Source: Mesaphorura yosii
Taxonomy: Eukaryota > Arthropoda > Collembola > Poduromorpha > Tullbergiidae
Direction: 5' to 3'
DNA: 64,000 nucleotides
Assembly: GCA_009869945.1 (NCBI GenBank)
Contig: WIXG01000044.1
Coordinates: forward strand, 62,001-126,000
Shown: positions 50,001-62,992 of the stretch, in pieces
How positions within the stretch are numbered: position 1 is the stretch's first letter
How the letters are laid out: each line of letters begins with the position of its first letter
The notes under the pieces: generated by a model
The model's input: the letters and a program-made list of their open reading frames with translations, nothing else
What the model was told of the DNA's origin: nothing
Database searches by the model: none
Translations under genes and position numbers: made by a program

Positions 50001-53000
50001 AGGCTTCCCACGTCGCGTCGACGCGTCAATCGTCGTTGTGTCAGGAATTCTTTGCCATTCTGTACGTACAAATTTTATGCGAAAACGGGTTTCAAACCGA
50101 AGTTTGGTGCCCCTGCCGTATAAAATTACGTTGGAAATTCCAAAATTGAGCAATAACAAAGAATTAATGTGAAAATCATTCAAAATGAGTTGTTTTCATA
50201 AAATTACAGATGAGTTAAACTTGTCCCCACAAGCGTACAACATGACTTCACGACACAACACTTCAACTTTAACCCGAAACTCGTTAACGCTTCCTCGAAC
50301 CAATTTCAATTGCATTCACATTCCGCTGGATTCCAATTTGATGTGTGAAAAGATGTGCGGGCGGGCGGGCTGGTTGCTTTGCTAATGCCAATGCTATTCA
50401 ACCCTGAAATTGTATTCAGAATTCAACCTCTTCGTGAAGTGTTGGAGCAGAACTGTTCAAACAAATAGACAATGATTGCACAACATCAGGCATCAGCCTT
50501 GTCAGGCCAGCTAGCATACGTTAAAGGTTTGACATGAACTACTCAAACATGTACTGCATCGCGAAACGCGAATTCAAATTGTAATTCCGTAGAGTACGAT
50601 AATAAATATATATGCAGGAAGTTGGATCCTCCTGCCTCTTCTTCACGGTCTTCACGGTGGCACTGGAAAAGTTGAAGTTTACTTTCGTTCTTGCTCTCTT
50701 TTGTTCACTCTTTCGCTGCTGCTGCTTGACTCCCTGGTGATTTGCGCCTCGTTCTCGGTCGTCTTCATTGCTCCTCCGCCGCGCAGTGATCTGCTCCTTT
50801 CCCGTCTCCTTCATGATAATGCGAGGCGATGGATAAGGAAATCACTTTTTAACTTTGTATTTGATATTCGTTTGATTTCTCATTCTGCGTATCTGAATTT
50901 CTGAGTATTGAAGAAGCGTCTAGCGTCTGGAAGAGAGTAGCAGCGTTGGGGTTTGCTTCGACCCGGCGCGGCGCAATGAATGGGTATTGGAATCCTTTTC
51001 CAATAAATATTCCAAACTCGATTCTAAACGCAAAGCAAACACAGCCGGCGTGCCGTGCCATATGCACACGTCGGCGGGCGACCGGGTAGAATTTGTGAGA
51101 AAAGTTGTGAGGTAATGTAATGTGTGAGGCAAGAATATAAATTCATGGGTCGTCTTCGAGGGTGAGAAGACGATGACTCTGACTTCTCTGGCAGTGACTG
51201 CATATGAACAAATTTCACATTTGATACATTGAGATTTTTAATCTCAATCCAAGCGAAAGCGAAAACCGGTGCATGGTACTGGCAAATACAAGCAGGCTCT
51301 GGAGTGTCAATACTTTCTTGGGAAGATGTCAGTCGCTTTCTTTCTTCTCCTCTTTTGCGCTCATCGTTGTCCAAGGCAGAGATTCGAGTACAGTAAAGCA
51401 AGAGATAAAGTTTCATATCAGTTCCAGTGTCTGTATGTTGGATTACCATAACCATAACGTAACGCAACCCTCTACAGCAGATTTCGGTATTCAATACAAC
51501 ACGTTCTCGTTCTCGTTCTCAAGTCTTTTGTCGCGGCCCAGTTCACATTTCACAGCTCCTCGTGCCGTTGTCGTTGTCGTACATATTTGCATAGAAAAGA
51601 TCTTTACTTTCTTTCTCCAGTTATTGAGTATTGGTTACTGCTTTCTCTCCCAAAATTATATTAGAATCTCGGCTCTGAGACCAGGCTGAGGCTGAGATGG
51701 TGATTTGATCACTTGAGACAATAAAATCACGCCGTCGTCGCGTCATGCATGTGTGAGCATGTGGTCTTTGCCTGTGCTTGTGCTTCTATTCTCCTAGCTT
51801 TCCTGGAATGAAAAGGACAAATTTAAATGACGTGTCCATTCATTTCATTCTTTTCTTGATCTCGCTTTTGGTTTTTGGTGCAAAGAAAGTCGAAGAAATA
51901 GCGAAGTTTTGTTCCAGCAGCCTAGTTAAAGTGAGCTGCTATTTGCGTTGCGATCTGCAAACTTCTTTTGTGATTTTGTGCATTGAACATTGTCACCAAC
52001 ACCAAGGCTTGTCTTGTCTGTCGGTCGTTGTCAGCGCGCGTGCTGTCACTGCGCATAATGACTTTTCCAATTCGGTTCCTTCTGAGCCGAGGCTTGGCAT
52101 CACGCTTGGCTTGACTTCGCACTCATACGTGTGTGATTGTGATGTAAGGATTTCATCCCATTTTCAGGCATCTTTGACGCAATGCAGAGCACAGCACTAA
52201 GCGGAAATAAGAAAAATGCAATTTAAATTAGACAAGGGCCAAGAATTTGGCAGGCAAATGTAAATCATGTTAATTCCTTTTGTTGTACTCGTACGAAAGA
52301 CGTAAGGCGTAATTTGGGCTAAACTCGTTTACAGTTTAACAATCGACTGAAACTTCGACTGCTACGAACTGCGATGGGATTTGAAATGAGATTTTCTATT
52401 CTCTCATTGTCTTTGTTTTGTTCTTGACAGGTGCGTCTGCTGCTTGTTCAATGTACCTTGACTCGTTAGTCAAATTATCACGCCAGGCGCAGCAGAGCTC
52501 GTTTGGATGCTCCAGTGATATCGGTAAGTAATTGCTTGCAATGAAATTACACGTACGTAAGTATTTCTCTCTTCTGTCGAGCACGAATTCAACAAAATTC
52601 ATGCAGCACAGCACGGCCGTGACATTGACTTTTGCCTCATCCTCATCTCTTAATTATATGCGTCTGAAATCGTCTTTCATGTTTTCGTGTGTGGTTTGTG
52701 CGAACGCTGTGATTAGCATGCTGCGTTGTTCTGCATTGTCTGCCTGCATTGTTGTGGTTGTGCGCAGCGTGGCAGGCAGAAGATCAGGTTTTAAGTCAGA
52801 TATCTGGTTCAAGAAGAAATCACAATCAGCCGCAGCCTTCACCGACCAGCCGCACAGTCGTTGTCTCAGCCCGACGACGGTATTGAGCTCAATGACCTAC
52901 AAAAACAAATCTGCATGAGCACCAGCGACCAGCATGCGCTTCTTGAATGATTTCTTTTGAATCTTTTGCATCACATTTTTGCACTGAGCTGATTGATTAA

Positions 53001-56000
53001 CTCTGCGGCGAGCTCAATTGTGATGCAGAGCATGTGACACTCAAAACACAAGTAAATTAAGCATCGCACTGCATGCGTCTCACAAGCAATATCAGTCAGA
53101 TGAGAAGTATTGTGCACAAGAACGGTTCAAGAAGCACAAAAGCACATGGTACAAGTACACAAATATCGAATTCTTTTGGTCCTAAATTGTAAATTAAACA
53201 ACTTACACTCACAATCGTACTCGTACTTGTCTTTGTTTAATTGAAATGATGACTCAGCTTTGATCCTGGCGGATTCTGACATCTGTAATGGATCCAACCG
53301 TGCTTGCCGTGCTGTAGTTTTGCCCGTTCACCTTGAAACACTTACCCAAATTCGGGCTTACACTTGTTTTAACGTTGAATAATTAGCAAGTTAGGTGATA
53401 GGACTTACTTGTGAGGAGAGTATGAATGGATAAAGGATTTCGGGAATGATCAAACGACTTCAAGAGTCTTTGCTGCATGCATGCATCGACGTCCATAATC
53501 CAGCGTCTGGCATCTGACACTCCGACTTGACTGCGGACATGAGTTAAAATAATGGTTCTAATTCCAGGTTCATCTTTGATGCAAGTATCCGAAGTATTCA
53601 AGGAAATCCACACACAACAGCTCAATACGGTAAGTCTTCTAGTCACTCTAATTCCAGTCTTCCTATCAGTTTGATACGTGAGAGCACGAGTAAACCACAC
53701 ACCGCAGTGCCGTCGTCATTCGTCGCACACCGCAATCTGGCGCACGGCGCACACAATCACAATTAATTAACCTGAATGAATCCATTAAAATCTTTCTGTC
53801 ATTCTGTCTCTGTTTTCTAATTCCAGCTGAAAGCGTTCTACGTGGATTTTCTTGCTCCGCTGGAAGCGAACCTGGAGAAAGACACTCGAGTGATACAGGT
53901 AGCTTAGCTTAGCTTAATTAATATGCAAACTTTTGTGCTAGATATTTACTGCTGCCATTGTCATTGCTATTATTGGCGTTCCTGGCTAGTTTCATTTATT
54001 TCTGACTGTGCCTCTGTTTGCCGAACACGTAAAGGCTTTATAGCTCACTCTTCAAATTAATTGCTTTGAAATAGAACTCATTTTATTTGGCTTTGGCGGC
54101 TGTTGCACTCGTCGAGTCGCCGTCGTCCGTGATGGAATTAATTCGCGTAAATTTTGCATATCATATCATATCACGTCATGCATTAGGTATTGTATAGGCT
54201 TTGAATCAAACCTGTCACTGTTGTCATTCATTCTCACCGGTCGCAGTCGATCCGTCGTCGTCCGTGCAGTGTGCAATTTGCAATTGCCGTTTGTGGTTGT
54301 CCATGAGTGCAAGCCGAGCAATGATTGAATGACGTGACTCAGCAAAGAGCAGTCAACACGACCTATTCGCGGCTCGGTCCGCGAATTTTGCGAACAATGA
54401 AATGCAATGACTTAAAAACAAAAATGTGAATTCATCGCATTGTTTTGCAGTGCTTTGTATTGTTATGCAATGGCAATATGTAACAAGCAACCACAATGTG
54501 ATAACATTGTGTCCAATCACATCACGAATCAATTCTTCTTTGACATGTCGAGTATCGATTGCATTCTCTCACGATGTGTGAGTACGAGTACGAGTTCGGA
54601 CCATGATTCGCGGTCGCGAATCGCGATACACGTGCGATGTTCAATGCAATGTACGAATTTCGATTGTCTGACTTTTTGAACAAGGCAAACAGCAAACTCA
54701 AATCGAAATTAGAATTGGTGTGTGTGATTTGGTTTGGTTGGAAGGGAATGACATGACACGGCAAATTCATCTTCTCTAAGTGGAAACTAATTGGAAAAGT
54801 GCAAAATTATGTAGCAAATCGGTTCGTTTCATTCAGCAATCAAGAAATTAACTTAAGTTCAGCTTCAGCCAGTGAAGGAAATCCGCCGATAACACTTTTG
54901 TAGAAGTTCCTCCACAACCATCCATTTAATACTAGTTTCATTTTCTTCTAGATTAATGTGAGAGTGTGGCGTCCGGCAACTGTCACACATGTCATATCGA
55001 AAGCGAATTTTGAGTATTGTACCAATCTACCGAATATTATAGCTGTAAAGTACCTGCTTTAATCTCGCTTAGCACGATAACTACGGATTCCAATGCCAAT
55101 AGCATTATTCTCTTTTCCTGCATAAATTAAACAATGTTTGTAGGTTCACTCAAGGCTAGAAAAGTTTGTCGTCTCGTTTAATTGAATTAATCCTCTGGAC
55201 TCATTAAGATTCTGCTGGATCCTGCAGATTCGATAAGCTAGACTAGCTAGACATCTTTCTAATGCAGACGACGCGACATAAGGCCAGAAGATTCTAGAAA
55301 TGTCATGTGAAATACGGGCGAAGAACGTCAACAGCGTTTTAGCAAAAGTTACAGGCTAAGTATGCATTATTAAGTAGTAATCCTACTTTGCAAGTACTAA
55401 GGTATTACGATCACTTCAGTCGGTTTAAAGCCACGTTAACGAACGGGGCGAGGAATTAACGGGGAAGTATTTCAAAGGGTTTAGCTCACATTAAAGGTTC
55501 AAAGCGTCTGCCGTTTCACACAACGGAAGTGTCAATCAAAGGCAGTGTCGCCATTAGAATTGTCCCAGGACTTGCCAAATTAGAACTGGAATGTTTAAGT
55601 TCTTGTAGTTTTGTCGATTTTTCTTTGAGACTGGAAGGTTGAAGTACAAGCTAGAAGTGAGTTACATCATCCGTTCATAAATTTCTAGGTGTAAGCATAG
55701 TAAAATTCATAAATGCACTGCATTGTAGTCGTTACTTATGATTTACTCATCTGAAACTCAAGCCTCATGATGAGAGTCTCTAATTCACACTCATTCTTTG
55801 CGTTTTGCGTACTAATTTAGCTTTTACGCGAAAACTTGTATCTTATGTCTGCACCTACTCTTACATTTGTATTACAAACTTTTTATGCTTTTACATAAAA
55901 GTCAAACGACAAACCAGACACTCTCGTTGCACTGATTCTCCTCCTGGGAGCCATTCCGATTCTAGCGGTGCAACGCGTACAGAGTTTTCTGTGGAACCTG

Positions 56001-59000
56001 AGACAAGGTTTTGGATCATCAGCATGCAAACGATATCAAATCGTTCGTTGTGCTCCCTTGGCGTACACAGTTTGAATTTCTTCACAATGCCATACAATCG
56101 AATAGCGGCCAAGACGCAAAAAACCAATGTTCTGGCCAACAGCAGTTTAATTAGCGATAGTTGAAGCGCTGCGGGTGGCTAAAATGAGAAGATGATAATA
56201 GGCACTAAAGCCCAAGACAGCAGACAGGCTTTTCACTGTCGCTTGCTTGCTTGTGCCCATTGTGCGGAGTCTTGGCTTAATTATAATTTGCATTCCATAA
56301 AATCAAATGGTCTGGCAAAAATACGTTCGTTGCGTAAACGCATTCTCGCTTCGCCAGCGTCTTTCTTGAACGGCAAACCTGCACACTTTAAAGAATACTA
56401 AAACTTTTCCAAAATTGCCTTCTGAATCTCGTTTCAGGGTGAGCAGAAAAAGTTTCTGATGTGCCATAAGCAAAAGGTTGAGAATTTCACCAAGGCTGCG
56501 TCGACAGTGAAGAAAATGCGGAAGAAAACTAAAAAATCCAACAACTCATCAACTCAGTTCGATAAGGAACTGAAGGTAAATGAATTTTAGTACACAAATA
56601 TGCGCTTCAAGTTAAATTACAGATTTTAGCTAAAGGCGAAAGAAAGCGCTGCTTCAAAAATACTTTTTGTTTCTGAATCTATGCCGCGCCGATAAATGCT
56701 TTAATAATTCTCATAATTACTGCCAAATCTCTATAAGGTAGTAGGGTCGCGGTTTTGGTTTGAAGAGTCGGAGCCAATTAATCAAGTCCGTACATTACGA
56801 AATACTTCAGCGTTCAGAGCAGAGTAAAATGTCTGAAACGTGACGCTTCGGAAGATTAAATTAGCTCCCAACCTGGAAATACTTTGCTTTCTCCACAAAA
56901 GAGGTCCTGGCAAGTGCCATTGCGGTGCGTGGGGAACCCGGTCCATGGAAGGTAAAAGTGGATTTCCCGAAAATGCTAGCAAAATGTAGCAAGCAAGAAC
57001 AAATATTCTCGCCAATCCCCATCCATGCTTCCACGAAAGCGAAAGACTTGTCGATTGCGCTGGATTCTCTTGGCTTCCAGCGCTTTTATTTTGATCGCGA
57101 TTTGACAATTCACCATTTTGAAATTTGAATTTTAACAGGTAATGCAAGCGATGGAAGAAGAACGTGGAAAGCTGGAGTCTTTCTGTGAGAAATCCATGAA
57201 AGAGGTAAAATTCGTGAATACCCGAACTTATTACCTGTTTTCAGATTGTGATTATTTGTAGCTTAACTCACAAATTAAACGGCTTGCTTATACTTGCCCG
57301 TATTGTAGTACAAACGCAAAAGGCTCAATCCGAAAAGCTTTTGCAAAGTCGCAAAGTCGCAAATTACATATACAAGGTCGAGTTCATGATGATTCTGTTT
57401 ACCAAAACTTAATTCCATTCTTGATTTTAAGCCAATTTCGTGAATGCAGTTCCTTTCAATGCAAAAGGCAAGGCGCAGCTAACTGTATTCGAGTTTATCG
57501 AATTTTGGTGTTGTGAGCCTGCCTTTGCGATTTTTGGCAAAGTTCAGGTTTATGATCACGATAAAAACCGCCTTTTCGCGTTTTAATGTTCATGAACTTG
57601 ATAAGCGTTTCTGAGTCACGATTAGATAAGGCTTTATGCATGCATTTCTTGAATTTTAATAAATTCTTGTGATCTTGTACTTAAATTTGTATTGAAATTG
57701 CAGGCATTGATTCAGGAAAGACGCCGGTAAGTTAATCTTGAAATTTCTTTGAATACAAACAACTTATTGAGATTGGCTATTTGCTTGATAGTTACGGATT
57801 CATTTTGGAACGGAAGGCCTCGCTCGCAAAGCACTACGTCGCATTTTACTACAAAGGCAGTAATCTTCTTCAACCGAAACTGGAAGCTTGGAACAAACTC
57901 GCAAAGAGTCGCGAAACTTTACCTGAACCAATGCAAAATGCATTACTCAAGAGAATTCAAGTATGCTCACAGATTATTGAGTTTATGCTTACATGTGCAT
58001 ATTCGTTTTCGTGCTCTAATGTAAAATTAATTCGGAGTTTCGCTACGCTTGTGTGTTCTTCGTTTGCAATTTGCTTTGTGCTTGAGACCTCGTCCTCCTG
58101 TGAGATCAGCAATGATGCGAAAATACATTGCGAAGAATTCTAAATTGCGAATGGCAAATTGCAATGTGTATTCCATGTGCTTCAGTTTCAGTTTACAATT
58201 TTGTCGAGTTTATTAAAAATTTCTTAGCTCAAAGGGCATATTGCATGCAGCACGCGCCGTGGAGACGCATTTCACTTTGTTGTTTTTGTATTTTTATATT
58301 TCTCGCAATAATATCGCTTTTGTATCTTATTACATTTCCTTTCCTTTTTGTGAAACGCATTTTGTCTTTTTGTATTTACATCTTTATTGCTTTCTCCACA
58401 CTTGTCTCGGTATTTGGGCTACGACAGCATTTCTACAACAGACGATTGAGTGCCTTTCAATGCTGATGTCCTTTCTTTGTCGCTGTGCTGTGTCGTCGCT
58501 TGGACCCGAATTCGCCGTAGAAAGTAGAAAATGTCCTCTGGGCGGGTTGGAATTGGGCAATCGGTGAATGGGCTTAAGGCTTGCTCCGGGCTAAAACTTA
58601 AAACATGCTTTCCTTTTCATTGTTCAGGGTGGTGGTATCGGCGAGGACGAATGTATATACTGTAACCCACCTAACAAGCAGCTCGCACAAAAGATTCGGA
58701 GCAGCAGCATCGGTGCTGCGGCGACCCTGACTTTCGCACGGGCGGGCGGTGGTGGTGGCTTGATTCTCCTCCGGCAGCAGTCTGTCTCCGCAAAACACAC
58801 ACCTTCTTCTTCTCACGCTGCAAGCGCGTTTGGCAGTGCACGCGCGCACGCGTCTGCCGACGACTCGACGGCTTGTACCTCATTCGCGTCGCAGCTCCGA
58901 AAATCCAAGTCGATGGACGCGTCTGAAATTGTGAATGTGACCTGTGAACAGGATCTTCCCATCACGATGACTCACGGTGCGCCGGTCGCAATGCCCAACG

Positions 59001-62000
59001 GAGGCGGCTGCAATGGTGCTGGAACGCTCTGCCGTGCGAAATCGGATTTGAATCTTGGTACTAACGGAAATGGCAGTGTGATGATGAGCACTGCGGCTTG
59101 CTGCAATGGACATATGGGCATGGCGAACGTCAGCAATACTGCAGCTGGACCTGATGCTTCCGAATCGTACATCATCGAGACCACAACGTCCGGCATGCTT
59201 TCACCTTCGTCGTCGTCGTCACCGTCGCATCAGTCAACGTTTCATGAGATGGCAGCTGGCGGAGGCGGTGGCACGCTGATGCGCCAACATCAACACAGCG
59301 CTGGCGCAGGTGTCGGCAGTAGTGGTACAATGACCCGTCCAAAATCACTAGCGCTGATTGGCTCGTCGGCAGACACAGGCTCTGGCAGCAGCACAAATTC
59401 CAACTTGAACGGTGGTGGAAATGGCAATGGAAACGGAGGGTTTGTGAAAGCACGTTACGCTTATCTGTCAAGTGGTGAAAATCAACTTTGCTTCTTGGAA
59501 GGTGACGCTATCGCTCTAATCGGTAATTTAATACAAACATTGTGAACACGTCATCGCCGTCGTCGTGCGTGTGTCCATTTGTTTTTATGTGTCAAAGTTA
59601 TTTATGAAAATGCGCTCGACGATTTCCGCGTTCGAGCTTGGCTCTTATCTAAATTCCTTTTTATTGTATTTTTCCATGCACTTCTGGTGGTCCTTCGTCG
59701 CTGTACTGCTGTGCTCCCGGTGTTCGGAACTGCATTGCATTACCGTTATCGTAATGACCATCATAAAACAAACAGGAGAGCGAAACAACGGCTGGCAGTA
59801 CGGGGAGAATCTCCGCACTCAGAAAACTGGGTGGTTTCCAATCGCGTACACGGAAGCGGAGGCGAGTTTGCAGGCAGGAAATGTGAATGTAAACACAATA
59901 ATGAATGGACATGGAACGAGCACCGGTGGCACAACAACCATCGCTTCGTGTCACTCCAACTCGTCGGCTGAAGAGGGATTCTGCTCGCTGTCGCCCATTC
60001 CACCTCCGATGCCACCGGCGCTTCCGACTCCACTCCAGCAGCACGCACCGGGCTGCCAGGTGATTGCGGGCAGCTCGTTTCAGCAGAAACGACTGAATTT
60101 GGCCGACGTGCTCGTACATCGCCACTCGGAGCAGCAGCAATCAATGATGAAGACAGGCACTGGTGGAATCAAATCACTGCCCAGCACACCGGCTGGTTGC
60201 TGCAGTGGCAGTGGAAGCGGGTTGCTGAAATCACCCGGTGCAGGCACTCCATCACAAAATGGATCGTTACAAGCTAGTGCTGGTGCGGGAGTTATGACCG
60301 CCAACAGCAGTACACAGACACTGAATACAAATATGGGGATGATGATCCACAATCACAACCACGGCCACAACCACCCTCCGCAACCCGCGACGACTCCGAC
60401 CGCATCCGCAAACTCCGGTCGTTCAGCGTCTGACTCACTGCACTCGAGCAATGACAGTGGCTTCAGCAATGATTTGACTAATCAACATGGACATGGTGCT
60501 GCTGGTGCTGGCGCGGGTGGACAAATGCTGCTGCACATGCTTCCGCCGCCGCAACCTGATGTTGATTATTCTGATGACGAACCACAGCTGTCGAACAGGT
60601 AAAAGAAAACAAGCTACAAAATCTTTGTTCAATAGAGCATTTACGGCAGGAAAACTAATCGTTAACGTCGTCCATCTCCTTTGGCCAAATCTCATTCACG
60701 AAATGCGACAAATACAGCAGCTCATCATCATCAGTATCGATTTTATAGTGATTATTGATTAACTGATTACAGCGGTGATTGCCTGCCTATAATTCTCTGA
60801 TTAGATTACTGACTTTGTTGATCGCTTGCTAATTCTAATATGCGTTTCATTTGTGTTTTCTTTTGTTTTATGTTCTTCTGCCTGCCTGCCGTTTTTGTCC
60901 GTTTTATTTTATCATTGGCATTGCCCACTGTCCACTGTGCTGTGTCACGTGGTATGACTTCCTTGTGGCTATCTTTGTGTCGTGTTTTGCTTTCGTTCCG
61001 ACTTTCTCTGTACCACATCCGGCCCATGCGAATGTCCCACATTGGAAACGACAAAAACAGTCAAGAATTCAAGTCTGGCGACGAATGGCTCATGGACAAG
61101 TACCATAAATCCGAGTCTATTCGTCTTGGTCTTGGCGATCCACTCGTGAACCATATTCCGCCACAACACGGCAATAGCAACAACAGTAACAATGAACAAG
61201 TGCCAATCCATAAAATGCACATGCAACCGGGAACTGCACGACCAAGGCGTTCACTGAGTTTTGGAAATGTTTCTGGCTGGGAAAACATGCACCCAAGTGG
61301 ACACGATGACCACAACACGCTGCGTGATCGCATAAGCCGCCATCAGTACCACCACGAACAGCACTACCTGCCCAGTGAAATGGTGAACGGTCGACATGCT
61401 GCGGGAGAAGGCAGTGGTGGAGTGCTCAAGAAGTTTATAAACCGCACCAAGTCGTTTATCTGGAAGAAGAAGGACGACGATCCAGAATTCGATTCCGTAT
61501 CCGTGTTGGGATCGCTTGCAGACATTTGGGGATCGCATAACTCGTTAGTCGATGTGAACTACGTCTCGAAAAACTCGTACGAATTGAAGGAGATGAGCAA
61601 TGCAAATGGCAAGCACTTGCTTGAAAATGACGCAATAGGAAAAGACAACGCAGAAAAGGCTGCCACGCCAGCAACAGCAAGCAAGCCACGACGCGAAGCA
61701 CTGCCGTCACCGCCGCCGCCTCCAGCGCAGGTGCAGGCTCCGACTTCAACAAGGAAGTCGAATGGGGAAGCACGAAGCACGAATACTTTGCAGTACCAAG
61801 GCACCAAAGGCAAGTCGAAGGGACGCAGACTTGCTCCCGTGGATTCAAATTCCGAGTCGGAGACTCCAATTATTCCAGTAGCACCGCCGTCAAGTAAGCA
61901 TCGGTCAGCTGGTCCAGCTGCACTGAGCAATGGCAAGAAGTACCGCAGTAAACTGCACAGTGCAAGTAGTGCAGCCGGCGGAGGCATGAGAACTCTGGAC

Positions 62001-62992
62001 GCACCGAATCATTCGTCAGCATCCTCGAGACACCATCGCACAGCCTCAGGCGCCAAGCCCAAGCCAGCACAGATTGAACAAGAAGAAGATGAAGGCGAAT
62101 ACAACACAGTCGAGTTTGATGATGAAACCGAAGCTGAAGCAGGGCTAGAGGAAACTGAACTCGATACTAATCAGGAGGACGACGACAACGCAAGCAGCGT
62201 TTTTGCCCAGCAATCAGAACCAGTCAGCAAAAAGTCTTCTGGCAAAAAGAACGGCAGTAATTCAAATGGAGTTCATTATCTCGTAAAGTCCAACAGCTTC
62301 CGTCGCAAACTTCGCCTTGGCGGTTCATCGTCACCAAATTCCAATGCAAAGAAGTCACAATCAATGAGGATTTCACATGCAACGTTCGCAACGACAACAA
62401 GCGTGGCCAGCAAAGGAAAGAATTCTTCAAACATGGCGAACCCGAACACTGATAAGCGCTACAGATTGGTGTCACCTTCAGAAAACGGCGTGCACCCACA
62501 CGCACCGACGTCAACGTCAATGGACATTGCGAAGCTGAACAACACAATCGTGAGCACTCTACAAAACGTGGGTCCCAAATCACGAATAAAAGGATCGATT
62601 CATTCCGAGTTTCACACGGTTGAACTGATTGCAACTGGCGATGATGACTCGGACGAATCAGCACAAAATACAAACGCCAACGCAGAGTGCGAAGACGATC
62701 ATGGCAATGGCGGTAATGGCAAAAGCAAGAGCAAGAAGAAGAAGAGCGGAAGTGAACCGATGTTTGAATACGGGAACCAAATTCATCGAAGACTTTACTG
62801 TCCAGAGCGGTCGTCCAAGCTGGATCAAAAATCGGAAAGGTCCGGCAATCTTTGTGGGCCGTGGTAAGTTGTCGATGAGCGACGAACGAGCATTTACACT
62901 TGATTGCTATCGTAATTAAGGTTAATTTTGCTGATCATTGTAATTGCAGGTACGACCTCTGGGGCTGTGACAATTCGGTAACCTTCGCATAA
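38016..62992 (+). CDS. BAIAP2: IRSp53/BAIAP2-type I-BAR and SH3 domain protein, very long form
   Basis: Thirteen coding exons: 38016-38084, 47861-47936, 52431-52523, 53568-53629, 53827-53898, 56438-56575, 57139-57204, 57704-57726, 57792-57960, 58628-59522, 59776-60598, 61061-62863 and 62950-62992; 1443 residues, frame closed. A stop (TGA, 38013) precedes the ATG; the ATG at 38040 (MDTVEV) is an alternative start. Residues 1-256 are the I-BAR domain: VTKMIDGVYK, ILDNFNPTSRQMIAAGKAYL, VSEVFKEIHTQQL, a basic KKMRKKTKK patch and YYKGSNLLQPKLEAW. A Gly/Ser-rich linker leads to an SH3 domain (about 528-580) split by an intron: KARYAYLSSGENQLCFLEGD, NNGWQYGE, GWFPIAYTE. The remaining 860 residues are low-complexity, with a His/Asn-rich patch, basic runs and acidic blocks, ending in DNSVTFA. 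The family bends membranes outward and links Rac/Cdc42 to actin in filopodia and lamellipodia. Vertebrate IRSp53 is about 520-550 residues, so the tail is exceptional. No WH2 motif found. Confidence 0.9.
38085..47860 (+). other. 9.8-kb first coding intron of the I-BAR gene
   Basis: Donor AAG|GTGAGC, acceptor TTTTCAG. I see no nested gene on either strand, only short open frames. A second TATA-type core promoter candidate lies inside. Its size, against 65-85 bp for most introns in this window, makes it a likely home for enhancers. Confidence 0.6.
42922..42953 (+). promoter_or_regulatory. Candidate internal promoter in intron 1 of the I-BAR gene
   Basis: TATAAATAG at 42922-42930 with a TCACGTT initiator-like site whose A (42952) lies 30 bp downstream. 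Same orientation as the host gene. A transcript from here would skip coding exon 1 and need another start codon, or could be a non-coding RNA. Motif-only evidence. Confidence 0.3.
47937..52430 (+). other. 4.5-kb second coding intron of the I-BAR gene
   Basis: Donor CATG|GTAAGTC, acceptor CTTGACAG. AT-rich, with no exon or recognisable repeat seen on either strand. Confidence 0.6.
53899..56437 (+). other. 2.5-kb fifth coding intron of the I-BAR gene
   Basis: Donor ACAG|GTAGCT, acceptor GTTTCAG. No coding sequence or structured repeat recognised. An ORF at 55805-56164 has no splice sites or domain supporting it as an alternative exon. Confidence 0.55.
60599..61060 (+). other. Intron 11 of the I-BAR gene with a long AG-free stretch before its acceptor
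   Basis: 462-bp intron, donor ACAG|GTAAAAG. From about 60895 to the acceptor ACAAAAACAG at 61051-61060 there is no AG dinucleotide, and pyrimidine-rich sequence lies well upstream of the acceptor. This suggests a distant branch point. A frame open from 60840 across the acceptor makes partial intron retention possible, but its ATG gives a weak hydrophobic leader. Confidence 0.6.

Noticed and set aside
60840..61060. Separate gene starting at the ATG at 60840
   Set aside because: The frame upstream of 61061 looks like translated intron (pyrimidine-rich, hydrophobic by composition). Exon 11 joins 61061 in phase, and the whole gene closes in frame.
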